Assembly (NCBI GenBank): GCA_027452205.1 | Contig: DAIDGV010000003.1 | Span: 62,001 to 126,000, forward strand | Reading direction: 5' to 3' | Source of the DNA: a candidate division FCPU426 bacterium | Lineage (GTDB): Bacteria > Oederibacteriota > Muellerivitia > Muellerivitales > Muellerivitaceae | Length of the DNA stretch: 64,000 nt | Shown: positions 42,185 to 51,284 of the stretch, in pieces | Layout of the letters: each line of letters opens with the position of its first letter | Numbering within the stretch: the stretch's first letter is position 1 | Program-made: the position numbers and the translations under genes | Notes under the pieces: model-generated | Database searches by the model: none | What the model was told of the DNA's origin: nothing | The model's input: the letters and a program-made list of their open reading frames with translations, nothing else

Positions 42185-45157
42185 ATGTTCCGTTCTCAAT
42201 GGCGGTCGGCATTGAAAATATCGTCGCCACTACTGACGGTTTTTTTATTTCTTCCGCTAACAGCCTTTTCCGCCGGGATCGATCAACCCCAACTTTTCGA
42301 TCAAGGCACCGCTTTTTTGAATGCACGGGCTTATCATTTAGCCCTGGATCGGTTCCTTCTCGCTGACGACAGGGCTCTTACCGACGCCGAAAGGGCCGAG
42401 GCTTTGCGCGGATCTGGCGAAGCCCTTCTTCGCGATAAGGATTTCGCCTCGGCTAATCACGACTTTTTTGAAGCTGTTCAGATTGATCCGCTTTCCCTGA
42501 ACGCTTCCAACGTTCAACTTAAATCAGCGATCGCCCTGATTTTCGCGAAGAACTATCCGGCGGCCCTTGATTCCCTCAAAAACATAGAAAAGAACGTCAC
42601 CGATATCGTTCCCCTGAGCGACATCTACTTCTGGGAAGGGGAGTGTTATTACCAAACCGGCCAATATAAAGACGCCCTAAAGCTTTACGAGACCATCCTT
42701 CGCCAAAATCTAAAATATCCGCACGCACAACTGGTCAACTACTTGGTGGATTGGTGTTATTTCCAGGAAAAAGATTTCGCGAACGCCTATGACGGCTTCG
42801 TCAATCTATCGCGCAAAGCCCGGGACCCGAACCTCGCCAAACTTTCCGCTTTCCAAGCGGCGGAGTGTCAATTTTGGTTGGGTAATTACGCCGACGCTCA
42901 AGAAGCCTACACCCAATTCACCAAGACCTACGAGGATGACCCCATGGCAGTACCGGCCTATTACGGTTGGGGTTGGTCCTTGGCCAAACAGGATAAACAC
43001 CTGGAGGCTTCCAAGATATTCAACAAGATCACCACGGAATTTTCAAAAGATCCTTTGGCTCCCTGGGCCGCTTTGAGGGAAGGAACTGAAGATTACGCCC
43101 AGAACGACAACGAAGCAGCCCAAAAGGCTTATGAGAAAGGGTTGACCTTGGCCGCGGGCAAGACACCCACTGATTTTTTGGAATATGGCCTTGGTTGGAT
43201 GGACTATTCCGCCTTGAAATTCGATGACGCACTGGAACATTTCCAAAAGGTTGAAAAATTCTCGCCCCAAAGCCCTCTCTACTGGAACGCTCTTTACCTA
43301 CGGGCTGGTTGCCTATACTTGGAAGGAAAATATGACGCCGCCAAAAAGATCTATGACACGGTCGCGGATCCAGCGCCTCCGGAACTGACCCAAGCCGCCA
43401 CTTATTGGTCCGGCTGGTGTGATTACGCTTCCGGACACTATGACACGGCCTTGAAACAGTTCCTTTTTGTCGCCCAGAACGGACAAGCCGAAGCCCAAAC
43501 CCGAGGCTACTGGGCTGCGGCGGAATCCAGTTATCAACTGAACCAATATGCCAACGCAGTGACCTATTATCAGGACGCTCTGCAGAACAATCCATCAGAC
43601 GAACTGGCGGGGGACTGCTATTCGGGCCTGGGTTGGACCCAGTTCCAGTTGGAGGATTATTCGGCAGCCATCACCGCTTTTCAGAAAGTCATCGAAAAAG
43701 CCCCGGAGTCCGCCTTGGAGTCCGAGGCCCTATTGCGGATCGCGGACAGCTATTACAACCTGCACGATTACCCAAACGCCGCCGATTTTTATCAAAAAGC
43801 TTTTGCTAAGAACAGTGGTGAAAAGGCCATCGATTCTCAAGAGCAATTGGGCTGGTGCGAATACCGCCAGGAACATTTCAGCAAAGCGGTCAGCATTTGG
43901 AACGACCTTTCGAACAATGCCGACGCCACCGACCGTAAATCCAGGCTTCTTTATTGGACAGCGTGGGCCTATTTCCGTAGCAAGGATTTCAAACACGCCC
44001 AAAAAGACTTCCAACAGGTCGAGACCGATTATCCGGACGATCCCTTGTCCGCTGAAGCTCATCTTCGGTCCGCGGATTGTTTCTTCAACCTGCAGCAATT
44101 CAAGGACGCCAAAAAGGCCTACCAATCCTTCATCAATACCTACCCCAAGAACGCCTTGCTACCCGACGCTCTTTACGGCCTTCAATGGTCCACGGAGAAA
44201 CTCGGTTTGAAAGACGAGTCGTCTCAAGTGGCGGAAAACTTTCTTGAAAAATTCCCGGATAGCGCCTTTGCACCCAGTGTTCAATACCGTTTGGCGGACA
44301 CCTTTTTCCAGAACAAACGTTATAGCGATGCCATCAGCTCTTACAAGCTGCTTTTGAAGAAATACCCCGACAGTAGCGAGGCCCCGAAAGCCCTCTATTG
44401 GATGGCAACCGCCTTGTCCAAAAACGAACAGAAAACCGAAGCCATCGACAGTTTCAATCAGTTGGTCAAAAAGTATCCGGATGATCCACTAGCTTTAGAA
44501 GGCCAGTTCAATTTGGGTTCGCTCTATTTTGACGCCGGCGATTTCAAGGACGCGTTGGACAATTACACTCATATCTTCAAGTCGAATCCCAAACACCACT
44601 TGGCCACCCACGCGCTGTTCAATAGCGCGGTCTGCGAGAAATACGCAGGCGATCCGGATAAGGCGCTGGAGTACTTCAATAAGTTAGTGAATGATTATGG
44701 AAATGATCCATTAGCCCCCGAAGCGGGCCTTCAATGCGGCATTTTGCTTGAGAAATTGAACCGCCCTGAAGAAGCTTTGAAGGCCTATGAATTTCCGATC
44801 AAATCCAAGAACGAGGCGCTTTCCGCCGAAGCGTCTTTCTATCACGCTGATCTTCACAAGACGATGAAGGAATACGAAAAAGCCATCGAAGAGTTCGAGG
44901 CGATCATCAAAAACTATCCAGATCAAGATCAATGGGTTGTGACCGCTTACGCGAAAGTGGCCGAATGTTATGAGGCTCAAAAGAAGTATCAAAAAGCGTC
45001 CGATACCTATCACCGCATCCTGAAATACACCAAGGTCCCCGCTTATCAGAAAGCGACCATGAAGCGGCTCAAGGCCCTGCAACCCTTCCTGCATCCGCCC
45101 AAAAAGAAGGCCAAGCCTAAAGAACTTGTCCCCGCAGCCCCGGAGGTGGATCAATGA
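42185..45157 (+). CDS. Giant exported TPR-repeat protein
   Basis: A 990-residue exported protein: signal peptide (about 1-32, ending TAFSA), then roughly 25 tetratricopeptide units almost to the C-terminus, many of the YbgF/CpoB/BamD style (AYQSFINTYPKNALLPDALYGL, read as short units; SYKLLLKKYPDSSEAPKALYWMA; FNQLVKKYPDDPLALEGQFNLG). The end is a basic Pro/Lys-rich tail (PPKKKAKPKELVPAAPE). It overlaps the following barrel gene by four bases and heads the exbB-exbD-tonB cluster, so it most likely forms a periplasmic scaffold for the Ton-linked barrel or for cell-wall contacts. No enzymatic domain is visible. Confidence 0.85.
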   Translation: MFRSQWRSALKISSPLLTVFLFLPLTAFSAGIDQPQLFDQGTAFLNARAYHLALDRFLLADDRALTDAERAEALRGSGEALLRDKDFASANHDFFEAVQIDPLSLNASNVQLKSAIALIFAKNYPAALDSLKNIEKNVTDIVPLSDIYFWEGECYYQTGQYKDALKLYETILRQNLKYPHAQLVNYLVDWCYFQEKDFANAYDGFVNLSRKARDPNLAKLSAFQAAECQFWLGNYADAQEAYTQFTKTYEDDPMAVPAYYGWGWSLAKQDKHLEASKIFNKITTEFSKDPLAPWAALREGTEDYAQNDNEAAQKAYEKGLTLAAGKTPTDFLEYGLGWMDYSALKFDDALEHFQKVEKFSPQSPLYWNALYLRAGCLYLEGKYDAAKKIYDTVADPAPPELTQAATYWSGWCDYASGHYDTALKQFLFVAQNGQAEAQTRGYWAAAESSYQLNQYANAVTYYQDALQNNPSDELAGDCYSGLGWTQFQLEDYSAAITAFQKVIEKAPESALESEALLRIADSYYNLHDYPNAADFYQKAFAKNSGEKAIDSQEQLGWCEYRQEHFSKAVSIWNDLSNNADATDRKSRLLYWTAWAYFRSKDFKHAQKDFQQVETDYPDDPLSAEAHLRSADCFFNLQQFKDAKKAYQSFINTYPKNALLPDALYGLQWSTEKLGLKDESSQVAENFLEKFPDSAFAPSVQYRLADTFFQNKRYSDAISSYKLLLKKYPDSSEAPKALYWMATALSKNEQKTEAIDSFNQLVKKYPDDPLALEGQFNLGSLYFDAGDFKDALDNYTHIFKSNPKHHLATHALFNSAVCEKYAGDPDKALEYFNKLVNDYGNDPLAPEAGLQCGILLEKLNRPEEALKAYEFPIKSKNEALSAEASFYHADLHKTMKEYEKAIEEFEAIIKNYPDQDQWVVTAYAKVAECYEAQKKYQKASDTYHRILKYTKVPAYQKATMKRLKALQPFLHPPKKKAKPKELVPAAPEVDQ

Positions 45158-46917
45158 GAATCACGGCTTTAGCCCTTATCTATTTATTCTTGGCCGGTCC
45201 GTCGGTTTGGGCCACGGAAGACGTGACCATGCCTGAAGCACAAACAACAGCCCTTATTGAGCCAATTCCAACGGCCACGGCGGCACCAGCTACCTTGGGC
45301 AGCCAAAGTCCCTCCCAATCCGAAGAGGAAAAAGCGCCTGTCGGCAGCAAACCCACAGCTATTCCCAAGTTCTCCTTACCCGATGTTGTCATCACCGGTA
45401 AAAGCGAATTGACCATTGGGGCCAAACGTTTGACCACCTTGGGAAACGATGTAAGCTGGGGCGCCGAAAGCCTGACCCAAGTGAACCGTTCCACGGATGA
45501 TTTGCCGGGGCTTGATAAGACATTGACAGCCCTTTCGACCCAAGAGATCGGCGCCGCGGAAGACACCGCCTTTGTGCTGCACGCGGGCGGTGGTGTTCCT
45601 GGTACATTAGGCGGCTGGGGGCTTTTTGGTAAGGACTACACCGATTTCCAATACATCCTTTATGGCTATTACTCGACCTGGGGAGGGGAAACCACGAATG
45701 GCGCCACCGATGGGGACCAAAAGTATCGTTTTGGCGGCGAGTTCAAGCTGACCCCCGATAAAGATTCCCATATACGCCTATCTGTTTATTCGGCCCAAGT
45801 TCAAGACACTTTGCCGTATCAAGGAGCCGTTACCGAGGTGCATCAAGGCCTGGATACCAGCGCGGATATTGGTTGGAAATGGGCAAACCACTGGCGGTCG
45901 GATGTACTTTTTACTGGTAAGATCCTGACCTTGAATTATTGGGACCAAACGCCCCTGAGCAATCAAGGACAGGAATATAAAGGAACTTTCAAATTACTGG
46001 GCGAAGGGATCGATCCTTTCTGGGATTCTTTTGGGTTAGAAGGTGGTGACTACCAAGCCAACTCTAATTTTGTCGCCCCTCCTAACAGCACCTACAATCT
46101 GGCTTGGGTTTCCTTAAGCGCCGGTCTTGTTGTTGCGCCCGAGGTAAAAGTTACCGGTACCTTGGAGGGACAGTCTGGTAACCAACCAAGCTTGAACAAT
46201 AAATTATTCCCAGCGGTCCAACTGCGATGGCATTTATCAGAACCGACACTTCTGACCTTTTATTGGAAAACCTCCAGGTCCTTGGACAGCTTTTATGACA
46301 CTTTTATGAACATGGAACACATTAGCCCCGAATCCGAACTTCCCTCGGCCAGTGAAGTAACGGGAGAGTGGGGTGGGAAATGGACCCAAAAACTGGATGA
46401 AAGCTTGGTCTTGGTACTGTCCGGTTCGACCGCTCAGATACTAAACTACCATCAGTGGACCGATATCAACGCTTTGAATCCCAACTATATCGAAACTTAT
46501 TCCAGCCTGCCTTCCGTTCAGATCACGAAGGCCAAGGCTGACCTTCAATGGAAGTTGGACCCGGTTTGGAGCGCGGACCTGAACTATCAATGGACCACCG
46601 GAGTCGATAACTCTGGCAGTAATTTCAACCTGACCTTCCTGCCACAGCACCAAGGTATGGTCTCCCTCACCCGGGCCGATGAAGAATGGGACGCCACGGT
46701 AGCTGTGGTGGCCGCTTCGGACCGCCAGGCTTTAGCCGGAGCCGATCTAGACCTGCCGGCTTACGCAACGCTTAATTTAAGCGCGGATTACCATTTTGAC
46801 CGGGCTTTTTCTTTGTGGTTAAAGGGTGATAACTTGTTGGGGCTTAACTATGTGCTGGAACCGGGCTATTTGGAACCCCAGTTCCATGTTCGCGGGGGTA
46901 TCGAGATCAGCTTGTAG
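45154..46917 (+). CDS. Outer-membrane beta-barrel protein with TonB-box-like motif
   Basis: A 587-residue outer-membrane protein. The signal peptide is about 1-21 (ending SVWA), followed by a Pro/Ala/Ser-rich linker to about residue 65 and a TonB-box-like LPDVVITGKSEL (about 74-85). From about 140 on, alternating hydrophobic/aromatic strands and turns of a barrel run to the C-terminus (LWLKGDNLLGLNY, as in TonB-dependent receptors; final FHVRGGIEISL). I do not find the roughly 150-residue plug domain that should follow the TonB box: only about 55 residues separate the box and the first likely strand. It is followed by exbB-exbD-tonB, so it is probably energised by Ton. The substrate is unknown. 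Confidence 0.8.
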   Translation: MRITALALIYLFLAGPSVWATEDVTMPEAQTTALIEPIPTATAAPATLGSQSPSQSEEEKAPVGSKPTAIPKFSLPDVVITGKSELTIGAKRLTTLGNDVSWGAESLTQVNRSTDDLPGLDKTLTALSTQEIGAAEDTAFVLHAGGGVPGTLGGWGLFGKDYTDFQYILYGYYSTWGGETTNGATDGDQKYRFGGEFKLTPDKDSHIRLSVYSAQVQDTLPYQGAVTEVHQGLDTSADIGWKWANHWRSDVLFTGKILTLNYWDQTPLSNQGQEYKGTFKLLGEGIDPFWDSFGLEGGDYQANSNFVAPPNSTYNLAWVSLSAGLVVAPEVKVTGTLEGQSGNQPSLNNKLFPAVQLRWHLSEPTLLTFYWKTSRSLDSFYDTFMNMEHISPESELPSASEVTGEWGGKWTQKLDESLVLVLSGSTAQILNYHQWTDINALNPNYIETYSSLPSVQITKAKADLQWKLDPVWSADLNYQWTTGVDNSGSNFNLTFLPQHQGMVSLTRADEEWDATVAVVAASDRQALAGADLDLPAYATLNLSADYHFDRAFSLWLKGDNLLGLNYVLEPGYLEPQFHVRGGIEISL

Positions 46918-46947
46918 GTCGTAACCAGTCAATTTGAGGAGGATGTG

Positions 46948-47562
46948 ATGGCTCAAAATTTTTCTCTTTTCGAGGTCATTTTGAAAGGCGGTTGGGTGAT
47001 CGGCATCCTGGTCCTGATGTCCCTTTTGGTCCTAGCGATCGTTCTCAACCGACGAAGCTACTATAAAAAACAACTCAAGCGCCGAGAGGATGTGATGGAA
47101 AACCTTCGGCCCTTCTTGAACCGTCGCAATTATTCCGAAGCCATGGGTGTGGTCGAAAAGAACAGTAGCTTCTTGGACCTGATCATCCACGCCGGACTTC
47201 TTGCCAAGACCGAAAAGAACGATCCCACGCAAGCCATGGAAAGGGAAGCTAAAGCCCAGCTGATCAAGTTAGAGCAACGATTGCCCCTTTTGGCGACCTT
47301 GGGTTCCATGGCGCCTTTTGTCGGTCTTTTTGGCACCGTTTTGGGCATTATCCGGGCCTTTCAGGACTTGGCCTTGGCCAATTCAGGCGGCGCGGCGGTT
47401 GTTTCCCAGGGCATCGCCGAGGCGCTCTTTTCCACCGCCGCAGGTCTCTTTGTAGCCATCACCGCGGTCTTTTTCTTCAATCTTTTCCAAGCCCGACTCA
47501 ATGTCGCGGCGCAAGAAGCCGAGATCGTCATTTCGGAGATCAGTGAACGTTTAAGCAATTAA
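46948..47562 (+). CDS. exbB: ExbB/TolQ/MotA-family proton channel subunit
   Basis: A 204-residue inner-membrane protein with three membrane segments (about 12-32, 115-137 and 148-172 counting from the ATG at 46948). The family signature LLATLGSMAPFVGLFGTVLGIIRAFQDLA and the late GIAEALFSTAAGLFVAI, quoted in part, are clear. It forms the pentameric channel around ExbD that uses the proton gradient to drive TonB. GAGGAGG at 46936-46942 places the start at 46948, not the GTG at 46945. Confidence 0.95.
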   Translation: MAQNFSLFEVILKGGWVIGILVLMSLLVLAIVLNRRSYYKKQLKRREDVMENLRPFLNRRNYSEAMGVVEKNSSFLDLIIHAGLLAKTEKNDPTQAMEREAKAQLIKLEQRLPLLATLGSMAPFVGLFGTVLGIIRAFQDLALANSGGAAVVSQGIAEALFSTAAGLFVAITAVFFFNLFQARLNVAAQEAEIVISEISERLSN

Positions 47563-47572
47563 GGAGATCGTT

Positions 47573-48016
47573 ATGCAAAGCCGCCTCAGACAACCCAGCA
47601 AACTGGTCGCCGAGATCAACATGGTACCTTTTACAGATGTGGTGTTGGTCTTGTTGGTCATCTTCATGGTGACCACGCCTTTTCTGTTCCAAGGGAGTTT
47701 TCAAGTGAAACTGCCCAAAGTAGCGGCTCCTTCGCCGAATCTGCCCGAAACCATTGTCATTTCAGTGGCCCCGGGCGATAAGGTCTTTTTGAACGATAAG
47801 GAAGTGGCGATGGGGGACCTATCGAATCAATTGAAGGCCCTCGTCCAACAAAAACCCACGGCCATCGTCATGATCAACGCCGATAAGACGGTGACCCACG
47901 GAACGGTTTCCGACGTGATGTCCCAAGCCTATTTGGCGGGGGTTACTAAATTGGGTATCGCGGTCGAGCTCAATGGCCAGAACAATGCTTCCGCTCAACC
48001 CAGCACCGTGAAATAG
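47573..48016 (+). CDS. exbD: ExbD/TolR-family biopolymer transport protein
   Basis: A 147-residue single-pass membrane protein. The N-terminal helix carries the conserved proton-conducting Asp in NMVPFTDVVLVLLVIF, followed by FQVKLP and a periplasmic domain with the usual VMINADKTVTHGTVSDVM pattern. A Gln/Asn/Ser-rich tail ends the chain. Works with ExbB in powering TonB. Spacing of ten and eleven bases to its neighbours indicates one operon. Confidence 0.95.
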   Translation: MQSRLRQPSKLVAEINMVPFTDVVLVLLVIFMVTTPFLFQGSFQVKLPKVAAPSPNLPETIVISVAPGDKVFLNDKEVAMGDLSNQLKALVQQKPTAIVMINADKTVTHGTVSDVMSQAYLAGVTKLGIAVELNGQNNASAQPSTVK

Positions 48017-48027
48017 GGAAGGCTCCC

Positions 48028-48801
48028 ATGGACCGGTCATTCACCAAATCCATCGTTGAATCGGCTATTGTCCATGCCCTTGTCCTATTACTGATCTATT
48101 TTACTTTTCATTCCTTCATGGTGGTCCATACGCCTCTCTTAATGGACCTGACCTTGATCGGCGAGACCTCATTAGGCAATGGTCCAGGTTCTCCGTCCGC
48201 CCAAAACGGTCAAGTGCCCCAGCAAGTGTTGAAGACGGACAATAATCCCCAAATGCCCGCGTCGCAAAAAGAGATCGCCAACCCTTCAGTCGATAACGCC
48301 GAACGGCCGGAAGTAGCCTTGAAAAAAGCCAAGAAACGGTCTCAAAAGAATCACTCGCCCTCCGAGGCCGCGTTGGAAAAACTGAATAACTCCGCGCCTA
48401 TCGGAATGGAAAACCAAAAAGAGGCTAACACCAACATCAAAACTTCTGAGGGGGTTGGACATCAGGGCATCACCGGTGCTCCGGGTGGCAAGGTCGATAT
48501 CGAAGGGGCGATCGCCGCAAGGACGGTCCTGCGCCAAGTAAATCCTATTTATCCAGACTGGGCCCGTAAGCAGGGCATTGAAGCCTCGGTTCGCTTCCAA
48601 TTGACGGTTTTGCCAAACGGGCTATTGAAGGAAAGCGATATCCAATTGGACCAGACTTGCGGCTACCCTGAGTTGGACCGGGCCGTTTATGACGCCTTAA
48701 TTCAATGGGAATTTCAGCCTTTAGCGACGGACGTAGCTCAAGTCGACCAATCCGGGACCATCACCTTTTCCTTTAGTCTGAAGAACGACTCCAATCCCTG
48801 A
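48028..48801 (+). CDS. tonB: TonB-family energy transducer
   Basis: A 257-residue protein with one N-terminal membrane helix (about 8-35), a periplasmic linker rich in Asn, Gln, Pro, Lys and Ser instead of the classic Pro-Glu/Pro-Lys repeats, and a C-terminal TonB domain (about 168-255: LRQVNPIYPDWARKQGIEAS, VRFQLTVLPNGLLKES, PELDRAVYDALIQWEFQP). The C-terminal domain pulls on the TonB box of an outer-membrane partner; the barrel three genes upstream is the obvious one. Last gene of the Ton cluster. Confidence 0.93.
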   Translation: MDRSFTKSIVESAIVHALVLLLIYFTFHSFMVVHTPLLMDLTLIGETSLGNGPGSPSAQNGQVPQQVLKTDNNPQMPASQKEIANPSVDNAERPEVALKKAKKRSQKNHSPSEAALEKLNNSAPIGMENQKEANTNIKTSEGVGHQGITGAPGGKVDIEGAIAARTVLRQVNPIYPDWARKQGIEASVRFQLTVLPNGLLKESDIQLDQTCGYPELDRAVYDALIQWEFQPLATDVAQVDQSGTITFSFSLKNDSNP

Positions 48802-48854
48802 AGCCAGTCCATGTTAAACTAACGGCGTTTTGAACATCTTGAAAGGGTTTTCCT

Positions 48855-49796
48855 ATGTCCAACATCGCGGTCATTTTCCCCAATGAAGGGTCCCAATATG
48901 TCGGGATGGGAAAAGAGTTCTACGATCGCACGGTCAATGTGCGGAATTACTACGACATTGTCGAAAAACTTTTGGATATCAAAATAGCCAGTATTAGTTT
49001 CTTGGGCCCCAAAGAAGAACAGCAACCCACGCCAATCGCCCATCTGATCACTTTGTTAGGCGACGTGGCCTTTTATGACCCCTTTGTGCAGAACCGGCGC
49101 AAAGCTAACGTCATGATGGGAATTGGCATCGGGGAAATAGCGGCCCTGGTCGTGGCTGAATGTATCCCTTTTCCAGTGGCTTGCCAATATGTCTATAAAA
49201 GGGCCAAGCTCATCGATGATTTCGCCAAAAAACATGGCGGCATCAACGTTCTTTTCACCGGCCTTACCTTGGACAAACTGGAACCCTTGCTGAATCCGCC
49301 CACGGGGCAGATAGTCATTACTCAATACCTTGCACCCGATACCTTCATGCTTTGGGGTCCCCAAGCGTCCTTGAACGGATTAATGGACCGCTACAAAACC
49401 ATCCGCACTATCAAGGCGACAGTGGTCAGCCCCCGCGGCCCCTTGTTCACCACTCAGGCAGTGGAACTTGAAAGCCAATTCGACGCCTTACTGACCGAGT
49501 GCCTGGGCGAACAAAGAATATTCCCTCCGAAGATCATTACCCACCGTATGTCCGATGGGGAACAGATCAATTCACCCACGGACGTTCGGAATGTTTTGGT
49601 GCGACAGTATTCCACTCCCGTGGATTGGACCCGTTCGGTCAAGATGATGATCGATCGGGGGTTCCGCACCTGGGTTGAGGTGGGCCCCAAGACCATTTAT
49701 GGCGATTTCATCCGCAAGATCGACAAGAACAACCGCGTTTGCAGCGTGGAGAACATGAAAAGCCTCTCCATTGCGGTACAGGTGACCAGCTCTTAG
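48855..49796 (+). CDS. FabD-like protein lacking the catalytic residues
   Basis: A 313-residue protein with the fold of malonyl-CoA:ACP transacylase. It starts VIFPNEGSQYVGMG where FabD has FPGQGSQ, and ends with QYSTPVDWTRSVKMMIDRGF and EVGPKTIYGDFIRKI, good matches to the family. But the nucleophile elbow GHSLGE is replaced by GIGIGE (residues 89-94), so the catalytic Ser is Gly91, and the active-site His region (VSGPFHS) reads VSPRGPLF (about 191-198) with no His. Both members of the catalytic dyad are therefore missing. It cannot be an ordinary transacylase and may instead bind acyl carrier protein or acyl-CoA as a sensor or scaffold. The reading frame is intact. No other fatty-acid genes adjoin it. 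Confidence 0.85.
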   Translation: MSNIAVIFPNEGSQYVGMGKEFYDRTVNVRNYYDIVEKLLDIKIASISFLGPKEEQQPTPIAHLITLLGDVAFYDPFVQNRRKANVMMGIGIGEIAALVVAECIPFPVACQYVYKRAKLIDDFAKKHGGINVLFTGLTLDKLEPLLNPPTGQIVITQYLAPDTFMLWGPQASLNGLMDRYKTIRTIKATVVSPRGPLFTTQAVELESQFDALLTECLGEQRIFPPKIITHRMSDGEQINSPTDVRNVLVRQYSTPVDWTRSVKMMIDRGFRTWVEVGPKTIYGDFIRKIDKNNRVCSVENMKSLSIAVQVTSS

Positions 49797-49862
49797 TCCC
49801 GAATTTCCCGCTTCAACCCCAGCTTTCCTGTAAAATCCCAGAAACATCCTGAGGAGTTCCTT

Positions 49863-51284
49863 TTGGCTTTAGTCCCTGAAGTCCTAATTGTCGGTCGCCC
49901 GAACGTGGGTAAATCGACCCTATTCAACCGTTTGGCCGGAAAGTCCCTCGCCCTGGTCGATAATCAACCCGGTTCCACCCGTGATTTCAAAAGTTATGAC
50001 GTGGAATGGGACGGCGGCGTGGTTAAATTCACCGATTCTGGCGGCTGGGTCCCGGGAGAGAAAGAATCCATCGCCCAAAAAGTCGGGGAGCAACTCGACA
50101 AGAAGATTAGGAAGGTCTCCGCTTTGCTCTTGGTAGTCGATGCCATCGAAGGAGTCACCCCAGCGGACGAATCAATTGCCCGGAACCTTCGCAAGTACGG
50201 CCGCCCGGCCTGGCTTTTAGTCAACAAAGCGGACCGTTTCGAGAAGAACGATGAGTCTTTGTCCGATTTTATGTCCATGGGTTTTGACCAGGTCTTCCCC
50301 ATTTCGGCGACCCACGGCATCGGTCTGGATGACCTTTTAGATTCCCTTTACGCCTTTTTGAAGAACATTCCCGTGAATGATATTCCCGAGGAGACCAAGA
50401 AACCCCTGCGAATCGCCATTTTGGGCAAGCCCAATGTGGGCAAATCCTCCCTGGTCAACGCCATCCTGGGAGAGAAGCGTCTTATTGTCGACGACCTGCC
50501 CGGGACCACCCACGACGCTATCCCCGTGGTCATCGAGACCGAAGAGAACCCTTTGGTCATGGTCGATACAGCCGGTATTCGACTGAATAAACAGCAGGAC
50601 ACCCGCATCGAAAAATTGAGCGTGGAGCAATCCTTATATGAACTGCAAACCTGTCAAGTGGTCCTCTTCCTAGTCGATGGGGAACTGGGCATCACCCATC
50701 AGGATGTGACCATCAGCAAAATGATCTCTCAGGCTTTTAGACCCGTGGTCATCCTCATCAATAAGTGGGATATTCACCCCACCGGGGCCGAGCAGGCCCG
50801 GGCGGAGCGTATCACCCACCGCCAATTACGCGATCTTTACCATGCCCCGGTACTCTTCATATCCGCCAAAACCGGCCAAAATTTGGACCGGGTCCTGCCC
50901 ACCGCTTACGAGGTTTACGAGGAAAGTTGCCGTCAAAACGCCACCCGCAAGGTCAATTTGGCCCTTCAAGCGGCAGTTAGCCAACATGCCCCTCCCTTTC
51001 GCAACGGTCATCGGCTTAAAATACTCTATGGCTACCAACGCATGGGCCATCCACCGGCCTTTGAGATATTCGCCAACCAGCCCAATAGCGCCACGCCGGC
51101 CTATATGCGATACCTGGAGCAGGAGCTTCGCAAGGCCCTGGATATGCCTTATACCCCGATGCAGTTGGTGTTGAAGGAAAAGTCTGATAAAAAAGAGTTT
51201 AAGCCTCATCAGTACAAGCGAAACTTTGACGTGAATGCTGACCAGCGCAAACGAAAAGCAAAACGGAGAAAAGAACGTGAATAA
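49863..51284 (+). CDS. der: Ribosome-assembly GTPase Der (EngA)
   Basis: A 473-residue tandem GTPase needed for 50S assembly. First G domain: GRPNVGKSTLFNRL, QPGSTRD, DSGGW, NKADR; second: GKPNVGKSSLVNAI, LPGTTHD, DTAGIR, NKWD; then the KH-like C-terminal domain and a basic tail (NADQRKRKAKRRKERE). Starts with TTG after GAGGAG. It overlaps plsY by eight bases. The der-plsY-gpsA order is common in several phyla. Confidence 0.96.
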   Translation: MALVPEVLIVGRPNVGKSTLFNRLAGKSLALVDNQPGSTRDFKSYDVEWDGGVVKFTDSGGWVPGEKESIAQKVGEQLDKKIRKVSALLLVVDAIEGVTPADESIARNLRKYGRPAWLLVNKADRFEKNDESLSDFMSMGFDQVFPISATHGIGLDDLLDSLYAFLKNIPVNDIPEETKKPLRIAILGKPNVGKSSLVNAILGEKRLIVDDLPGTTHDAIPVVIETEENPLVMVDTAGIRLNKQQDTRIEKLSVEQSLYELQTCQVVLFLVDGELGITHQDVTISKMISQAFRPVVILINKWDIHPTGAEQARAERITHRQLRDLYHAPVLFISAKTGQNLDRVLPTAYEVYEESCRQNATRKVNLALQAAVSQHAPPFRNGHRLKILYGYQRMGHPPAFEIFANQPNSATPAYMRYLEQELRKALDMPYTPMQLVLKEKSDKKEFKPHQYKRNFDVNADQRKRKAKRRKERE

